Shown: positions 1 through 7,975, numbered from the stretch's first letter. The stretch: 64,000 nucleotides of DNA from Flavobacterium beibuense F44-8 (GCF_000769915.1 NZ_JRLV01000019.1:51297-115296); one strand, 5' to 3'. Notes: generated from the letters alone by a model not told the origin. Numbers and translations are program-made.

Positions 1-1
1 A

Positions 2-829
2 CAGGCGGGTAGTGGTGCAGTAACTTTTGGTTCCCCAAACAGCCCGGGTGTAACTCAGGGAACAGCAAAAGATACTTTACTGGCTACATACAATGATTTA
101 CAAAATGTAAAAGATTTGTTTGAAGCTAATAAGGATGAGATTGCAGCTATTATCATAGAGCCTGTTGCAGGTAATATGGGTTGTATACCTCCGGCAGAAG
201 GTTTCCTGCAGGCGTTAAGAGAGGTTTGTGATGCAAACGGTGCCTTGTTGATTTTTGATGAGGTTATGACCGGTTTCCGTCTGGCAAAAGGTGGTGCGCA
301 GGAACTGTTTGGAGTTAAGGCCGATATTGTAACTTTCGGTAAGGTTATAGGTGGCGGACTTCCGGTAGGCGCTTTTGCAGGAAGAAATGAAATAATGAAT
401 TACCTTGCTCCGGTAGGACCGGTATATCAGGCAGGTACGCTTTCGGGTAATCCATTAGCAATGGCAGCCGGACTTGAAATGCTTAAGGCTTTGAATAGTG
501 ATGAGGCAATATTTAGCAGGCTTGAAGAGAAAACTGCTTACCTTGAAAAAGGTATTCGTGAAAAACTTACAGAGGCTAATTTAGCTTATACTATAAACAG
601 GAGAGGTTCTATGATTTCGGTTCACTTTGATGCTAATCCGGTAACTGATTTTAAAACGGCGGCGAACGGTGATAACGAAACGTTTAAGAAGTTTTTCCAC
701 GGTTTGCTTAAGGAAGGTGTTTATATAGCGCCATCGGCTTATGAGACCTGGTTTATTACTGATGCTCTTACGTATGAAGATCTTGATTTTACAATCAATG
801 CTATTGAAAAAGTAGCAAAAGAGTTATAA
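2..829 (+). CDS. hemL: Glutamate-1-semialdehyde 2,1-aminomutase, 3' part
   Basis: PLP enzyme that turns glutamate-1-semialdehyde into 5-aminolevulinate in the C5 route to heme, in the cytoplasm. The frame is open from base 2 and no start is present, so the gene begins upstream of the window. About 275 residues are visible of a usual length near 430, so the N-terminal third is missing. Recognisable segments are [14 protein letters not shown] at the edge, [22 protein letters not shown], the PLP-lysine region [15 protein letters not shown] and [14 protein letters not shown]. An internal TTG at 116 is not a credible start because the homology continues upstream of it. The gene ends at TAA 827-829 and a strong intrinsic terminator follows directly. 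Confidence 0.95.
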   Translation, partial: QAGSGAVTFGSPNSPGVTQGTAKDTLLATYNDLQNVKDLFEANKDEIAAIIIEPVAGNMGCIPPAEGFLQALREVCDANGALLIFDEVMTGFRLAKGGAQELFGVKADIVTFGKVIGGGLPVGAFAGRNEIMNYLAPVGPVYQAGTLSGNPLAMAAGLEMLKALNSDEAIFSRLEEKTAYLEKGIREKLTEANLAYTINRRGSMISVHFDANPVTDFKTAANGDNETFKKFFHGLLKEGVYIAPSAYETWFITDALTYEDLDFTINAIEKVAKEL

Positions 830-861
830 TAAAAAAACTCCCTGAAAAGGGAGCTTTTTTA
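830..861 (+). terminator. Intrinsic terminator of hemL
   Basis: A hairpin with arms CTCCC (838-842) and GGGAG (849-853), loop TGAAAA, flanked by an A-run on the left and CTTTTTT on the right. It begins right after the hemL stop. The A/T flanks make it usable from the opposite strand as well, for the leftward gene ending at 882. Confidence 0.9.
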
Positions 862-881
862 TTTTTAGTATTTATATACTA

Positions 882-1238
882 TTAATGACTTAAAACTTTA
901 AGTAAGCCCGGTGCAGCAGCAAGTTTTTTGTTTTGCTCTGGTGTTAGTGTAGAAGTAATTTTAGACTCAACAGATTCAGCTAAAATATCTTTACGCTCCT
1001 GGCTTAAGTCGTGAGATAAAACCTCGTGCTTGTAAGTGAAAAGCTTAATGAAAGCATCTTCCTGATTTCCTTCAAGAGCAACAACCTCTTTTAAAGCTTT
1101 AAGATCTTTCTCTGCAGATGCTTTGAAAGTCTCTTGGCTTTGAGTTGCAACTACTTGGTTAGACGGAGCTTTTTTCTGGGCATTGGCGTTAAGACCGAAA
1201 GCCAGCATTACAACGAATAAAGCAATTATTTTTTTCAT
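882..1238 (-). CDS. Small secreted protein of unknown function
   Basis: 118 residues. The N-terminus is a Sec signal peptide (MKKIIALFVVMLAFGLNANA, cleavage after NANA, before Q21), so the mature protein of about 97 residues is exported. The mature part is helical and charged, with an LTPEQNKKL segment near residues 98-106 that resembles the LTxxQ motif of Spy/CpxP-like periplasmic proteins; I see no catalytic or metal-binding motif. The next gene upstream on the same strand (1322-1762) is a clearer Spy-like protein, so the two may belong to one stress or envelope function. A good Bacteroidetes promoter (1273-1303) lies between them, so it can be transcribed alone. The Spy-like assignment is an inference from a short motif. 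Confidence 0.75.
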   Translation of the reverse strand: MKKIIALFVVMLAFGLNANAQKKAPSNQVVATQSQETFKASAEKDLKALKEVVALEGNQEDAFIKLFTYKHEVLSHDLSQERKDILAESVESKITSTLTPEQNKKLAAAPGLLKVLSH

Positions 1239-1272
1239 GATTAAACTGGTTTTTGTTTAGTGTTATGTACGC

Positions 1273-1303
1273 CAAATCTAATTAATTTATAAAACAACTC
1301 AAA
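1273..1303 (-). promoter_or_regulatory. Promoter of the 882-1238 gene
   Basis: On the minus strand TAGATTTG (plus-strand CAAATCTA, 1273-1280) matches the Bacteroidetes -7 element TAnnTTTG. TTTTG (plus-strand 1300-1303 region) lies 19 bases upstream as the -33 element. The predicted transcript start is about 25-30 bases before the ATG at 1238. Confidence 0.6.
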
Positions 1304-1321
1304 ACTTTAACAGAAAAAAAA

Positions 1322-1762
1322 TTATCTTCTCTTTTCTTTTTTTAAGTTTTTACGTCGGTCTTTAAAATTATCCTTTCTTTTTTCGTGCATTTTTTGCCAT
1401 TTTTCAAACTGTTCGTCATTTAATACCTTTTTCATTTCGGCTTTCATGGCAATCTGTTCGTCTAGTTTTTTGCTTTGCATGGCAAACCTTTCGTCTTTAG
1501 TTGGCACTTTACCTGCTTCCCTGTCGGCTTTATGTTTAGCCATTTCGGTTTCGGCTTTTTTATTTCGGTCTAAAACCAGTTTTTGTATGTCAGCCTTTTG
1601 CTTGTCTGTAAGGTCTAGTTCAAGAGTCATCTTTTTAACCTGAAGTTCGGTGCGCTGTTCTGCAGTTAGTTTTTGTCTTTCTCCATGATGTTCACCTCTT
1701 CCCGGTTGTGCAAATACACCTGTGCTAACACATAATACTACTGCTAAAATCCATGTTTTCAT
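1322..1762 (-). CDS. Spy/CpxP-like periplasmic protein
   Basis: 146 residues with a signal peptide (MKTWILAVVLCVSTGVFAQ, cleavage after VFA) and a highly charged helical mature part rich in Lys, Glu and Arg. Two LTxxQ-type segments are visible: LTAEQRTELQ near residues 33-42 and LDLTDKQKADIQ near 50-61, the hallmark of the Spy/CpxP family of small periplasmic chaperones and sensors of envelope stress or metals. The C-terminus is very basic (KDRRKNLKKEKRR). It reads away from the metal-locus genes starting at 1871, with about 110 bases between the two starts. A function in envelope protein quality control or metal stress is an inference from the family only. Confidence 0.75.
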   Translation of the reverse strand: MKTWILAVVLCVSTGVFAQPGRGEHHGERQKLTAEQRTELQVKKMTLELDLTDKQKADIQKLVLDRNKKAETEMAKHKADREAGKVPTKDERFAMQSKKLDEQIAMKAEMKKVLNDEQFEKWQKMHEKRKDNFKDRRKNLKKEKRR

Positions 1763-1858
1763 AATCTTATTTTTTTAAGTTACATACTGTTAAGACATTT
1801 TTAAAAAGAAAAAGTTTAAAATGTTGCGTGAAAATTTTTTCAATAAGTCTGTTGGCAG

Positions 1859-1866
1859 TACTTTTG
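1859..1866 (+). promoter_or_regulatory. Candidate -7 element just before the GTG start at 1871
   Basis: TACTTTTG fits TAnnTTTG exactly. It ends only four bases before the GTG at 1871, so a transcript from it would have almost no leader. No convincing TTG -33 element is seen at the right distance. Confidence 0.4.
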
Positions 1867-1870
1867 TGTC

Positions 1871-2242
1871 GTGAAAAAATTAGTAATCATATGTTCTATG
1901 GTAATATTCTTTAAGCCGCTTATACCGGTTTTTGAATATGTTTTGAACTATGACTATATTGCTAATGAACTTTGTGAAAACAAAGCAAAGCCCGAACTTC
2001 ACTGTAACGGTAAATGTCACTTAATGAAGGAGCTTGCTAAAGCCGCCGAAGACGAAAAACCGGTATCAAACAAAAAGACTTCACATCAGGAAACTGAAGT
2101 ATTATTTTTTCAGGATTCATTTGATTTTACTTTCAATACTGTAGTGCTTCAGCCTATAGAGAAAGTTGCAATTCCTTATACAAATCTGTATTCTCATAAT
2201 AATACAGGAACTGTATTTCATCCGCCCACATTTATTGGTTAA
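1871..2242 (+). CDS. Small exported or membrane-anchored protein with CxGKCxL cysteine motif
   Basis: 123 residues, probably starting at GTG 1871 (KKLVIICSMVIFFKPLIPV follows, a hydrophobic export or anchor segment). Residues 31-52 carry C35, C45 and C49 in a motif of the form LCENK-x5-LHCNGKCHLMK. I recognise this pattern from small Bacteroidetes proteins that sit next to metal, cytochrome or TonB genes, but know no biochemical function. The rest is hydrophilic, with a C-terminal HPPTFIG. It leads a co-directional set with the MbnP-like and MbnH-like genes and a Cys-motif barrel, which points to metal handling. The closely spaced cysteines plus H44 and H50 could ligate copper or iron; this is inference. 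Confidence 0.7.
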   Translation: MKKLVIICSMVIFFKPLIPVFEYVLNYDYIANELCENKAKPELHCNGKCHLMKELAKAAEDEKPVSNKKTSHQETEVLFFQDSFDFTFNTVVLQPIEKVAIPYTNLYSHNNTGTVFHPPTFIG

Positions 2243-2387
2243 ATAACTATGTAATCAGGCAACACAATATGTTTAGTGTGTGCTTAAGGTGCTATGCGGT
2301 TATGTTATAACTGTAGTAGTGCAATTGGTCTGCGTGTACTTTTATGCGTGGCCGGGAAACATATATAAACGTAACAAATAAATTAAA

Positions 2388-3215
2388 ATGAAATTTCAGT
2401 TAAAAAACACCATAGCCATATTGGCACTTACTTTCTTTTTTGTATCATGTAGTAGCGACGACGATTCTTCTTCGGTTGCCGAAGGAACATCGGGCGATGT
2501 AGAGTTGTATTTTGATAACGGTGTTAATGGTGATGCCCTTATATTGGGGAGTACCTATACAAATTCTAACGGAGAGAGCTTAACAATTAACAGGCTTAAC
2601 TATATAATAAGCAATATAGTGCTTATTAAGGCAGACGGTACTGAATATACTTACCCAAAAGAAGAAAGCTATTTTGTTATTAGTGCCGAAGGAAACTTAC
2701 TAACCGCTCATTTAGAAAATGTACCAGCCGGAGATTATACTCAGCTTAAGTTTGGTATTGGTGTAGATGAGCAACGTTATCTACAGGGAGAAACGGCTCA
2801 GCAGAGTTTTTGGGATTTAGCTACAGAATACAATCTTACATGGACATGGTCTACAGGATACCGTTTCATAAATTTTGAAGGGACTTATACTTCACCTGAG
2901 GTTGATGGTGAGAAAGCTTTCCAGGTGCATCAGGGGAGTAATACAGCTACCGATAATTACAGGGAGGTTACCTTATCACTGCCTACTACTGCAAGAGTTA
3001 GGGAAGGTGAAATGCCTAACATACACCTAAAAACCGATGCCAATGTAATTCTTGACGGAGTAAACAAAATAAAGCTGGCAGATAATATCAATGAGGCACA
3101 AACAGCTACGGCTATTATGGGAGGTGAAAATCTTATAACTATTGCCGAAAACACGCTGAATATGTTTGTTGTAGATCACGTTCATAACGGAGGTAACTCA
3201 AGCCACGAAGACTAA
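2388..3215 (+). CDS. MbnP-like copper-binding lipoprotein
   Basis: 275 residues. The signal peptide ends in lipobox FFFVSCSS, so C21 is lipidated; a Ser/Asp linker follows. The folded domain (about residues 37-268) resembles the MbnP family: LNYIISNI, PAGDYTQLKFGIGVDEQR near 113-130, and an aromatic segment NLTWTWSTGYRFINFEG (149-165). It ends with VVDHVHN. Characterised MbnP of Methylosinus binds copper through a site that includes a tryptophan oxidised to kynurenine by its partner MbnH. Candidate tryptophans here are W142, W152 and W154; histidines H181, H213, H264 and H266 are candidate ligands. The MbnH-like gene follows 48 bases downstream, the same pairing as in methanobactin loci, but no methanobactin precursor is seen. 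Assigned by motif and context, not alignment. Confidence 0.75.
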   Translation: MKFQLKNTIAILALTFFFVSCSSDDDSSSVAEGTSGDVELYFDNGVNGDALILGSTYTNSNGESLTINRLNYIISNIVLIKADGTEYTYPKEESYFVISAEGNLLTAHLENVPAGDYTQLKFGIGVDEQRYLQGETAQQSFWDLATEYNLTWTWSTGYRFINFEGTYTSPEVDGEKAFQVHQGSNTATDNYREVTLSLPTTARVREGEMPNIHLKTDANVILDGVNKIKLADNINEAQTATAIMGGENLITIAENTLNMFVVDHVHNGGNSSHED

Positions 3216-3223
3216 TTGTTAAT

Positions 3224-3260
3224 GCCTTGCTGTATTTGGTATGGCAAGGCTAACTTTTTT
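3224..3260 (+). terminator. Terminator-like hairpin (attenuator) between the MbnP- and MbnH-like genes
   Basis: A perfect 7-base inverted repeat, GCCTTGC (3224-3230) and GCAAGGC (3244-3250), with a 13-base loop, followed by TAAC and TTTTTT (3255-3260). It ends three bases before the MbnH-like ATG at 3264. It has the form of a weak intrinsic terminator and would lower expression of the heme enzyme relative to the lipoprotein. Confidence 0.6.
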
Positions 3261-3263
3261 AAT

Positions 3264-4307
3264 ATGAGAACAATTATTCTAACCTTTTTAATAGGGTGTT
3301 TTTTCGTGTCGTGTTCTAAAGAAGAGGAGTATACCGAAGTTGATAAACCACTGAATTTTCAGGTTCCTTCAAATTTTCCACCCTTAGCACAGGGTGTATC
3401 CCATAATATGCTTACAGAAAAAGGCTTTGAGTTGGGAAGGAAACTTTTTTATGACGGACGGTTATCTGCCGATAATACTATTTCATGCTCTTTTTGCCAT
3501 GAGCAAGGGTATGCTTTTACACATCATGGACACGATTTTAGTCACGGGATATACGATCAGGTAGGGACGCGTAATGCTCCGGCGGTTCAAAATATGGCTT
3601 TCCAAAGTGAATATTTTTATGACGGAGCTTCAAACAGTATCGAGATGCTTTCCATAGTGCCTATTCATAATCCAAAGGAAATGGATGAGACTCTGCAGGG
3701 GATAGCTGAAAAGCTGATGCAGGATGCTGAGTATGTAAAGCTCTTCGGGCTTGCTTTTGAGGATAAACAGGTTTCATCGGGTAATATATTAAAGGCGCTT
3801 GGGCAGTTCATGACTATGATGGTTTCGGCCAACTCCCGTTATGATAAGCATGTACGTAATGAACCGGGAGGTGACTTTACCAGTCAGGAAGAACAGGGTA
3901 TGGCACTGTTTCAGCAAAAATGTGCCATGTGTCATAAAACCGATTTGTTTACCGATAGTGCTTTCAGGAATAACGGACTTCCGCCTAATCCAAATCTTAA
4001 TGATTTAGGTAGGGAAATAGTAACCGGTTTTACGACCGACAGGTATAAGTTTAAAGTTCCCAGCCTGCGTAATGTGGAGTTAACTGCTCCTTATATGCAC
4101 GATGGTCGCTTTGGCTCGCTACAGTCGGTGCTTAATTTTTACGCTAACGGGGTTACTGATTCCGAAACATTGGACAATGAGTTAAGGCATGAAGACGTTT
4201 TAGGTATCCCGCTTACACAGGAAGAGAAAGATGCTCTTGTAGCTTTCCTGAAAACATTAACTGATGAGGAGTATATCAATAATCCTCTGTTTTACTATCA
4301 AACTTAA
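3264..4307 (+). CDS. MbnH/cytochrome c peroxidase-like di-heme lipoprotein
   Basis: 347 residues from ATG 3264; this start is chosen because it gives a clean lipoprotein signal (MRTIILTFLIGCFFVSCSK, lipidated C17), whereas TTG 3216 and ATG 3222 add a Cys-rich stretch ahead of it and overlap a hairpin. Two CXXCH heme c sites are present, CSFCH (75-79) and CAMCH (220-224), as in the bacterial CcP/MauG superfamily. Other family marks are FELGRKLFYDGRLS (55-68), GTRNAPAVQN (101-110), LGREIVTGFTTDRYKFKVPS (248-267) and LTAPYMHDGRFGSL (273-286). CcP members reduce peroxide; the MbnH branch uses a bis-Fe(IV) state to oxidise a tryptophan of MbnP. The adjacent MbnP-like gene favours the MbnH role, but ordinary peroxidase activity cannot be excluded from sequence alone. 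Confidence 0.85.
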   Translation: MRTIILTFLIGCFFVSCSKEEEYTEVDKPLNFQVPSNFPPLAQGVSHNMLTEKGFELGRKLFYDGRLSADNTISCSFCHEQGYAFTHHGHDFSHGIYDQVGTRNAPAVQNMAFQSEYFYDGASNSIEMLSIVPIHNPKEMDETLQGIAEKLMQDAEYVKLFGLAFEDKQVSSGNILKALGQFMTMMVSANSRYDKHVRNEPGGDFTSQEEQGMALFQQKCAMCHKTDLFTDSAFRNNGLPPNPNLNDLGREIVTGFTTDRYKFKVPSLRNVELTAPYMHDGRFGSLQSVLNFYANGVTDSETLDNELRHEDVLGIPLTQEEKDALVAFLKTLTDEEYINNPLFYYQT

Positions 4308-4312
4308 TTAAA

Positions 4313-5266
4313 ATGAAAAAATATATAATAGGTGTATTGCTTTTGGTTACTCAGTGTTTTTATGCGGAGACAGTAAGAGATACGCTTTATCCAAACTTTA
4401 GGCAGTATGCTTATGAGTTTGAAGATTTTTGTGATGCCTGTGGCTGTTCTGCCAGTGGCGGAAGTATGGGGTTTAGTTCTATGCTCGATCAAAACTTTGT
4501 TGGTTTGCGATATATGTATCAAAGCTACTCCAGTCGTGAGGGTATATTTAATAACTCCCCCTGGATAGACGAGAACTTTAATACCATGCAGGTATGGGCT
4601 AGAATTCCGATGTTTAGAAATTTTCAGGTAACGGCATTGGTGCCGTACCATTTTAATAACCGTGCGCCATCAACAGGAAAACAAACTATTGATGGTATAG
4701 GTGATATTACGGTGTTAGGTATGTATACGGTATATCAAACCAAAACAGATACGGTGAACTATAAACATACGCTTCAGGCAGGTGTAGGAGTGAAAGCTCC
4801 AACCGGAGAATATAACGGAAGTAATAACGGGAGTGTAAACCCAAGCTTTCAGTTAGGTACAGGTAGTTGGGATTATATGCTTGCAGCCGAATATATTCTT
4901 AAAAAAGGGAATTATGGGTTTAATACCATGCTTAACTATACTTTTAAAACCGAAAACAATCAAAACTATCAGTTTGGTAACCAGTTTAATTATGGTGGGA
5001 CTTTGTTTTATATGATAAAAGGGCAGAAGATGATAACGGTACCTCAAGTGGGTGTGGCTGGTGAAGTATATGCTTCAAACAGACAGTATGGTGAAGATGT
5101 TCCTGATACTAAAGGTGATATCTTTTTTGCTAAGGCAGGGGTAGAGGCCGGTATGGGTAAGTTTTCATTAGGTGTCAATGCAATGGTTCCGATGAATCAA
5201 AACCTTACGGGAGGTAAGGTGGAAGCCAACTACAGGCTGGCAGTTAATATTAACTATAGCTTATAA
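4313..5266 (+). CDS. Outer-membrane beta-barrel protein with N-terminal CDACGC motif
   Basis: 317 residues. A signal peptide (about MKKYIIGVLLLVTQCFYAE) is followed by a short exported segment with FCDACGCSASGGSMGF (39-54; C40, C43, C45) and then alternating amphipathic strands typical of an outer-membrane barrel, ending in LAVNINYSL. The strand pattern resembles the MetA-pathway or 'transporter' type barrels. It begins five bases after the MbnH-like gene, so the two are almost certainly co-transcribed. The three clustered cysteines could bind a metal at the periplasmic mouth. A role in metal or ligand passage across the outer membrane is an inference from context. A strong bidirectional terminator follows. 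Confidence 0.75.
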   Translation: MKKYIIGVLLLVTQCFYAETVRDTLYPNFRQYAYEFEDFCDACGCSASGGSMGFSSMLDQNFVGLRYMYQSYSSREGIFNNSPWIDENFNTMQVWARIPMFRNFQVTALVPYHFNNRAPSTGKQTIDGIGDITVLGMYTVYQTKTDTVNYKHTLQAGVGVKAPTGEYNGSNNGSVNPSFQLGTGSWDYMLAAEYILKKGNYGFNTMLNYTFKTENNQNYQFGNQFNYGGTLFYMIKGQKMITVPQVGVAGEVYASNRQYGEDVPDTKGDIFFAKAGVEAGMGKFSLGVNAMVPMNQNLTGGKVEANYRLAVNINYSL

Positions 5267-5296
5267 AAAAAGGAACCTTATCGGTTCCTTTTTTTA
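5265..5296. terminator. Bidirectional terminator between the barrel gene and lysS
   Basis: AAAAAAGGAACC and GGTTCCTTTTTT form a long stem around a short loop (TTATC). The A-run on one side and the T-run on the other let it stop both the rightward barrel gene (ends 5266) and the leftward lysS (ends 5318). Confidence 0.9.
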
Positions 5297-5317
5297 TACA
5301 TATATATAATAGATGTA

Positions 5318-7012
5318 TTATCCTTTAAACTCCACAGTTTTTATATCGCCTTCAACAACAACTTTTACAAGTCCGTGTTTAGATAAACCTTTCATGGCAG
5401 CATCCCATTTTTTACCGCTTAGTCCGGCTTCGGTTTTTAAAGCTCCCAGTTCAATAGAATTATTGGCTTTAAGTATTTCGGTAATCAGCTTTTCGTCTTC
5501 GGTTAGTTCAGGTCCTTTTTTCTCAGGTCTCATTTGAGGGAAGAACAATACTTCCTGTATAGACTGGTTGTTGGTTAAGAACATAATTAACCTGTCCATA
5601 CCAATACCTAAACCTGACGTAGGAGGCATACCATATTCTAAAGCTCTAAGGAAATCAAAATCAATAAACTGACCTGCTTCATCATCACCTCTTTCGGCAA
5701 GTTTAAGTTGTGCTTCAAAACGCTCTCTCTGGTCAATAGGATCGTTAAGTTCTGAATAGGCGTTGGCGATTTCTTTACCACAAACCATAAGCTCAAAACG
5801 CTCGGTTAGTTCAGGGTTATCACGGTGTTCTTTACAAAGCGGACTCATTTCTTTAGGGTAATCGGTAATGAACGTTGGCTGAATGAAGTTGCCTTCACAT
5901 TTCTCGCCAAAAATCTCATCAATAAGTTTTCCTTTACCCATGGTTTCATTTACGTCGATTCCCATGCCTTTTGCAGCCTCAAATATTTCGGCTTCCGTTT
6001 TTCCGGTAATATCAAATCCGGTAAACTGTTTAATGGCATCTGTCATAGTAACACGGGCATACGGAGCTTTAAAGTCTACCGTGTGTTCGCCAAATGTGGT
6101 AATAGTAGTTCCGTTTACTGCTGTTGCACAATGCTCAAGCAGGTTTTCGGTAAACTCCATCATCCAGTTGTAGTCTTTGTAAGCTACATATATTTCCATA
6201 GCCGTAAACTCAGGGTTATGGGTTCTGTCCATCCCTTCGTTACGGAAGTTTTTACTAAATTCATAAACCCCGTCAAAACCACCTACTATAAGTCTTTTAA
6301 GATAAAGCTCGTTAGCAATCCTCATGTATAGAGGAATATCTAAAGAGTTGTGGTGAGTAACAAACGGTCTTGCGGCAGCACCACCCGGTATTGGCTGTAA
6401 TACTGGAGTTTCAACTTCAAAGTAACCTTTGTCGTTAAAGAAGCTTCTCATGGCGTTAAAAAGTTTTGTTCTCTTAACAAATACTTCTTTCACCTGAGGG
6501 TTAACCACTAAGTCTACATAACGCTGGCGGTAACGAAGTTCAGGGTCATTAAAACTGTCATATACTTTACCGTCAGCATCTGTTTTTGGCATTGGTAACG
6601 GTCTAAGAGTTTTGCTTAGCAGGGAGAAGTCGGTTACACGTACTGATTTTTCTCCTACCTGAGTAGTGAAAAGCGTGCCTTCTACGCCTATAAAGTCACC
6701 AAGGTCAATAAGTTTTTTAAATACCTCGTTGTATTTGGTTTTATCTTCACCAGGGCAAATTTCATCCCTGTTTATGTATATCTGTATACGTCCTTCGCTA
6801 TCCTGAATTTCGGCAAAAGAAGCCTTTCCCTGAATACGGAAAGACATCACACGGCCTGCAATAACAACCTTCTTGCCTTCAGCAAAATCTTCCTTCACCT
6901 GTTTAGATGTGTGGTCTACAGGAAATAGGTTAGCGGGATACGGATTGATGCCGAGGTTTCTCAGCGTGTCCAGTTTTTCTCTACGAATGATTTCTTGTTC
7001 TGAAAGCTGCAT
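5318..7012 (-). CDS. lysS: Lysyl-tRNA synthetase (class II) with C-terminal extension
   Basis: Charges tRNA-Lys in the cytoplasm. 564 residues: an N-terminal OB-fold anticodon-binding domain (about 50-155), then the class II catalytic core with motif 2 as FRNEGMDRTHNPEFTAMEIY and motif 3 as GLGIGMDRLIMFL near residue 480. Most bacterial LysRS stop about 15-20 residues after motif 3, near 500. Here about 65 more residues follow (from KKGPELTEDE), ending in KVVVEGDIKTVEFKG, which look like a small winged-helix-like domain. I believe this length is common in flavobacteria. ATG at 7012 is preceded by a good promoter (7037-7066). Confidence 0.97.
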   Translation of the reverse strand: MQLSEQEIIRREKLDTLRNLGINPYPANLFPVDHTSKQVKEDFAEGKKVVIAGRVMSFRIQGKASFAEIQDSEGRIQIYINRDEICPGEDKTKYNEVFKKLIDLGDFIGVEGTLFTTQVGEKSVRVTDFSLLSKTLRPLPMPKTDADGKVYDSFNDPELRYRQRYVDLVVNPQVKEVFVKRTKLFNAMRSFFNDKGYFEVETPVLQPIPGGAAARPFVTHHNSLDIPLYMRIANELYLKRLIVGGFDGVYEFSKNFRNEGMDRTHNPEFTAMEIYVAYKDYNWMMEFTENLLEHCATAVNGTTITTFGEHTVDFKAPYARVTMTDAIKQFTGFDITGKTEAEIFEAAKGMGIDVNETMGKGKLIDEIFGEKCEGNFIQPTFITDYPKEMSPLCKEHRDNPELTERFELMVCGKEIANAYSELNDPIDQRERFEAQLKLAERGDDEAGQFIDFDFLRALEYGMPPTSGLGIGMDRLIMFLTNNQSIQEVLFFPQMRPEKKGPELTEDEKLITEILKANNSIELGALKTEAGLSGKKWDAAMKGLSKHGLVKVVVEGDIKTVEFKG

Positions 7013-7036
7013 GTTATTAATGTTTTTTTAAGCCCG

Positions 7037-7066
7037 CAAAGATAGTGATTATTAATAAATAATCAA
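7037..7066 (-). promoter_or_regulatory. Promoter of lysS
   Basis: On the minus strand TATCTTTG (plus-strand CAAAGATA, 7037-7044) is a perfect TAnnTTTG -7 element; TTG (plus-strand CAA, 7064-7066) lies 19 bases upstream. The start codon at 7012 is 24 bases downstream. Confidence 0.75.
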
Positions 7067-7091
7067 TTTGCATTTTTAACTGTATCAGTGC

Positions 7092-7122
7092 TTTTTGTTA
7101 GGTTTTAAAAATATTATCTTTG
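7092..7122 (+). promoter_or_regulatory. Promoter of the 7152 lipoprotein gene
   Basis: TTTTTG (7092-7097) and TATCTTTG (7115-7122) are spaced by 17 bases, matching the Bacteroidetes -33/-7 consensus. The ATG at 7152 is 29 bases downstream. Confidence 0.75.
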
Positions 7123-7151
7123 ACTTAAGATTAACAAAACAAACACCAATT

Positions 7152-7892
7152 ATGAAAACAAGATTTTTTTACGGGCTTAGCCTGTTAATGCTGATGTTTG
7201 CCACATCGTGTAATTTTACCGAAAGAGTTACAGTTAAAGATGACGGGAGTGGGCAAATGAGCCTGGAGGTAGATGCGTCTCAGTTGATGGCTATGGCCGG
7301 AGAGGAATTGGCTAAAGATGGAGGGGAGAGGAAAGATTCTACTTTTACCTTTAAAGAGATTCTGGATGAGAAAAGAGATAGTATAGCGAAGTTGCCGAAG
7401 GCAGATCAGGAGAGGTTAAAAAAGCTTGAGAATTTTAAGGTACATATGATGATGGATCCTAAAACTTCTGAATTCAAGATGGATATTTTTACCGATTTTC
7501 AAAAGGCAGAAGATATTACCGATATCATGCAGGCTTTTAGTGAGCTTAATAAGATGAATAAGGCAGGTGGCGCTCCATCGGGAATGAGTTTAGAGAAAAA
7601 AGAGTCTGATGTTAAGTATTTTTATGATGGTAAGAAGTTTGTAAAAACCATAAAGCCTGCTAAAGCAAAAGAGGAAGAGAAAAGTGATGAAGATGCAGCG
7701 GGTGAAGAGATGATGAAATCGATGTTTGAAGAGTCTACCTATACTGTTATTTATCAGTTCCCAAAACCCGTGAAGTCTGTTTCAGATAAATCGGCAGTGA
7801 TAAGCGATGATAAAAAAACGGTAACGGTTACATACTCTTTGTTGGATTATTTTGATAAGCCGGAAGATATGGGGCTTGAAGTTAAATTTTAA
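7152..7892 (+). CDS. Lipoprotein of unknown function
   Basis: 246 residues from ATG 7152. The start is fixed by the lipoprotein signal that follows (MKTRFFYGLSLLMLMFATSC, lipidated C20) and by the promoter ending at 7122; the frame stays open upstream but would put extra residues before the signal peptide. The mature protein is acidic and helical with many Lys and Glu, includes KVHMMMDPKTSEFKMDIFTDF, and ends with a strand-rich segment (TVTVTYSLLDYFDKPEDMG). It resembles lipoproteins common in flavobacteria with no known role. It is flanked by lysS (divergent) and lipB (same strand, separated by a terminator), so it is probably monocistronic. Confidence 0.75.
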   Translation: MKTRFFYGLSLLMLMFATSCNFTERVTVKDDGSGQMSLEVDASQLMAMAGEELAKDGGERKDSTFTFKEILDEKRDSIAKLPKADQERLKKLENFKVHMMMDPKTSEFKMDIFTDFQKAEDITDIMQAFSELNKMNKAGGAPSGMSLEKKESDVKYFYDGKKFVKTIKPAKAKEEEKSDEDAAGEEMMKSMFEESTYTVIYQFPKPVKSVSDKSAVISDDKKTVTVTYSLLDYFDKPEDMGLEVKF

Positions 7893-7914
7893 TAGAGATT
7901 TAAATGATATTGTT

Positions 7915-7948
7915 AAACCGGACAGACTTAATAGATGTCCGGTTTTTT
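7915..7948 (+). terminator. Terminator of the 7152 lipoprotein gene
   Basis: AACCGGACA and TGTCCGGTT pair around the loop GACTTAATAGA and are followed by a run of T. It lies about 25 bases after the TAA at 7892. Confidence 0.9.
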
Positions 7949-7975
7949 TATAGGGTTAAACCGCGAGAAGTTTTG

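Noticed and set aside
2330..2345. TACTTTTATG upstream of the MbnP-like gene as promoter
   Set aside because: The last base of the -7 element is A instead of G and there is no -33 element; transcription from the gene upstream is sufficient.
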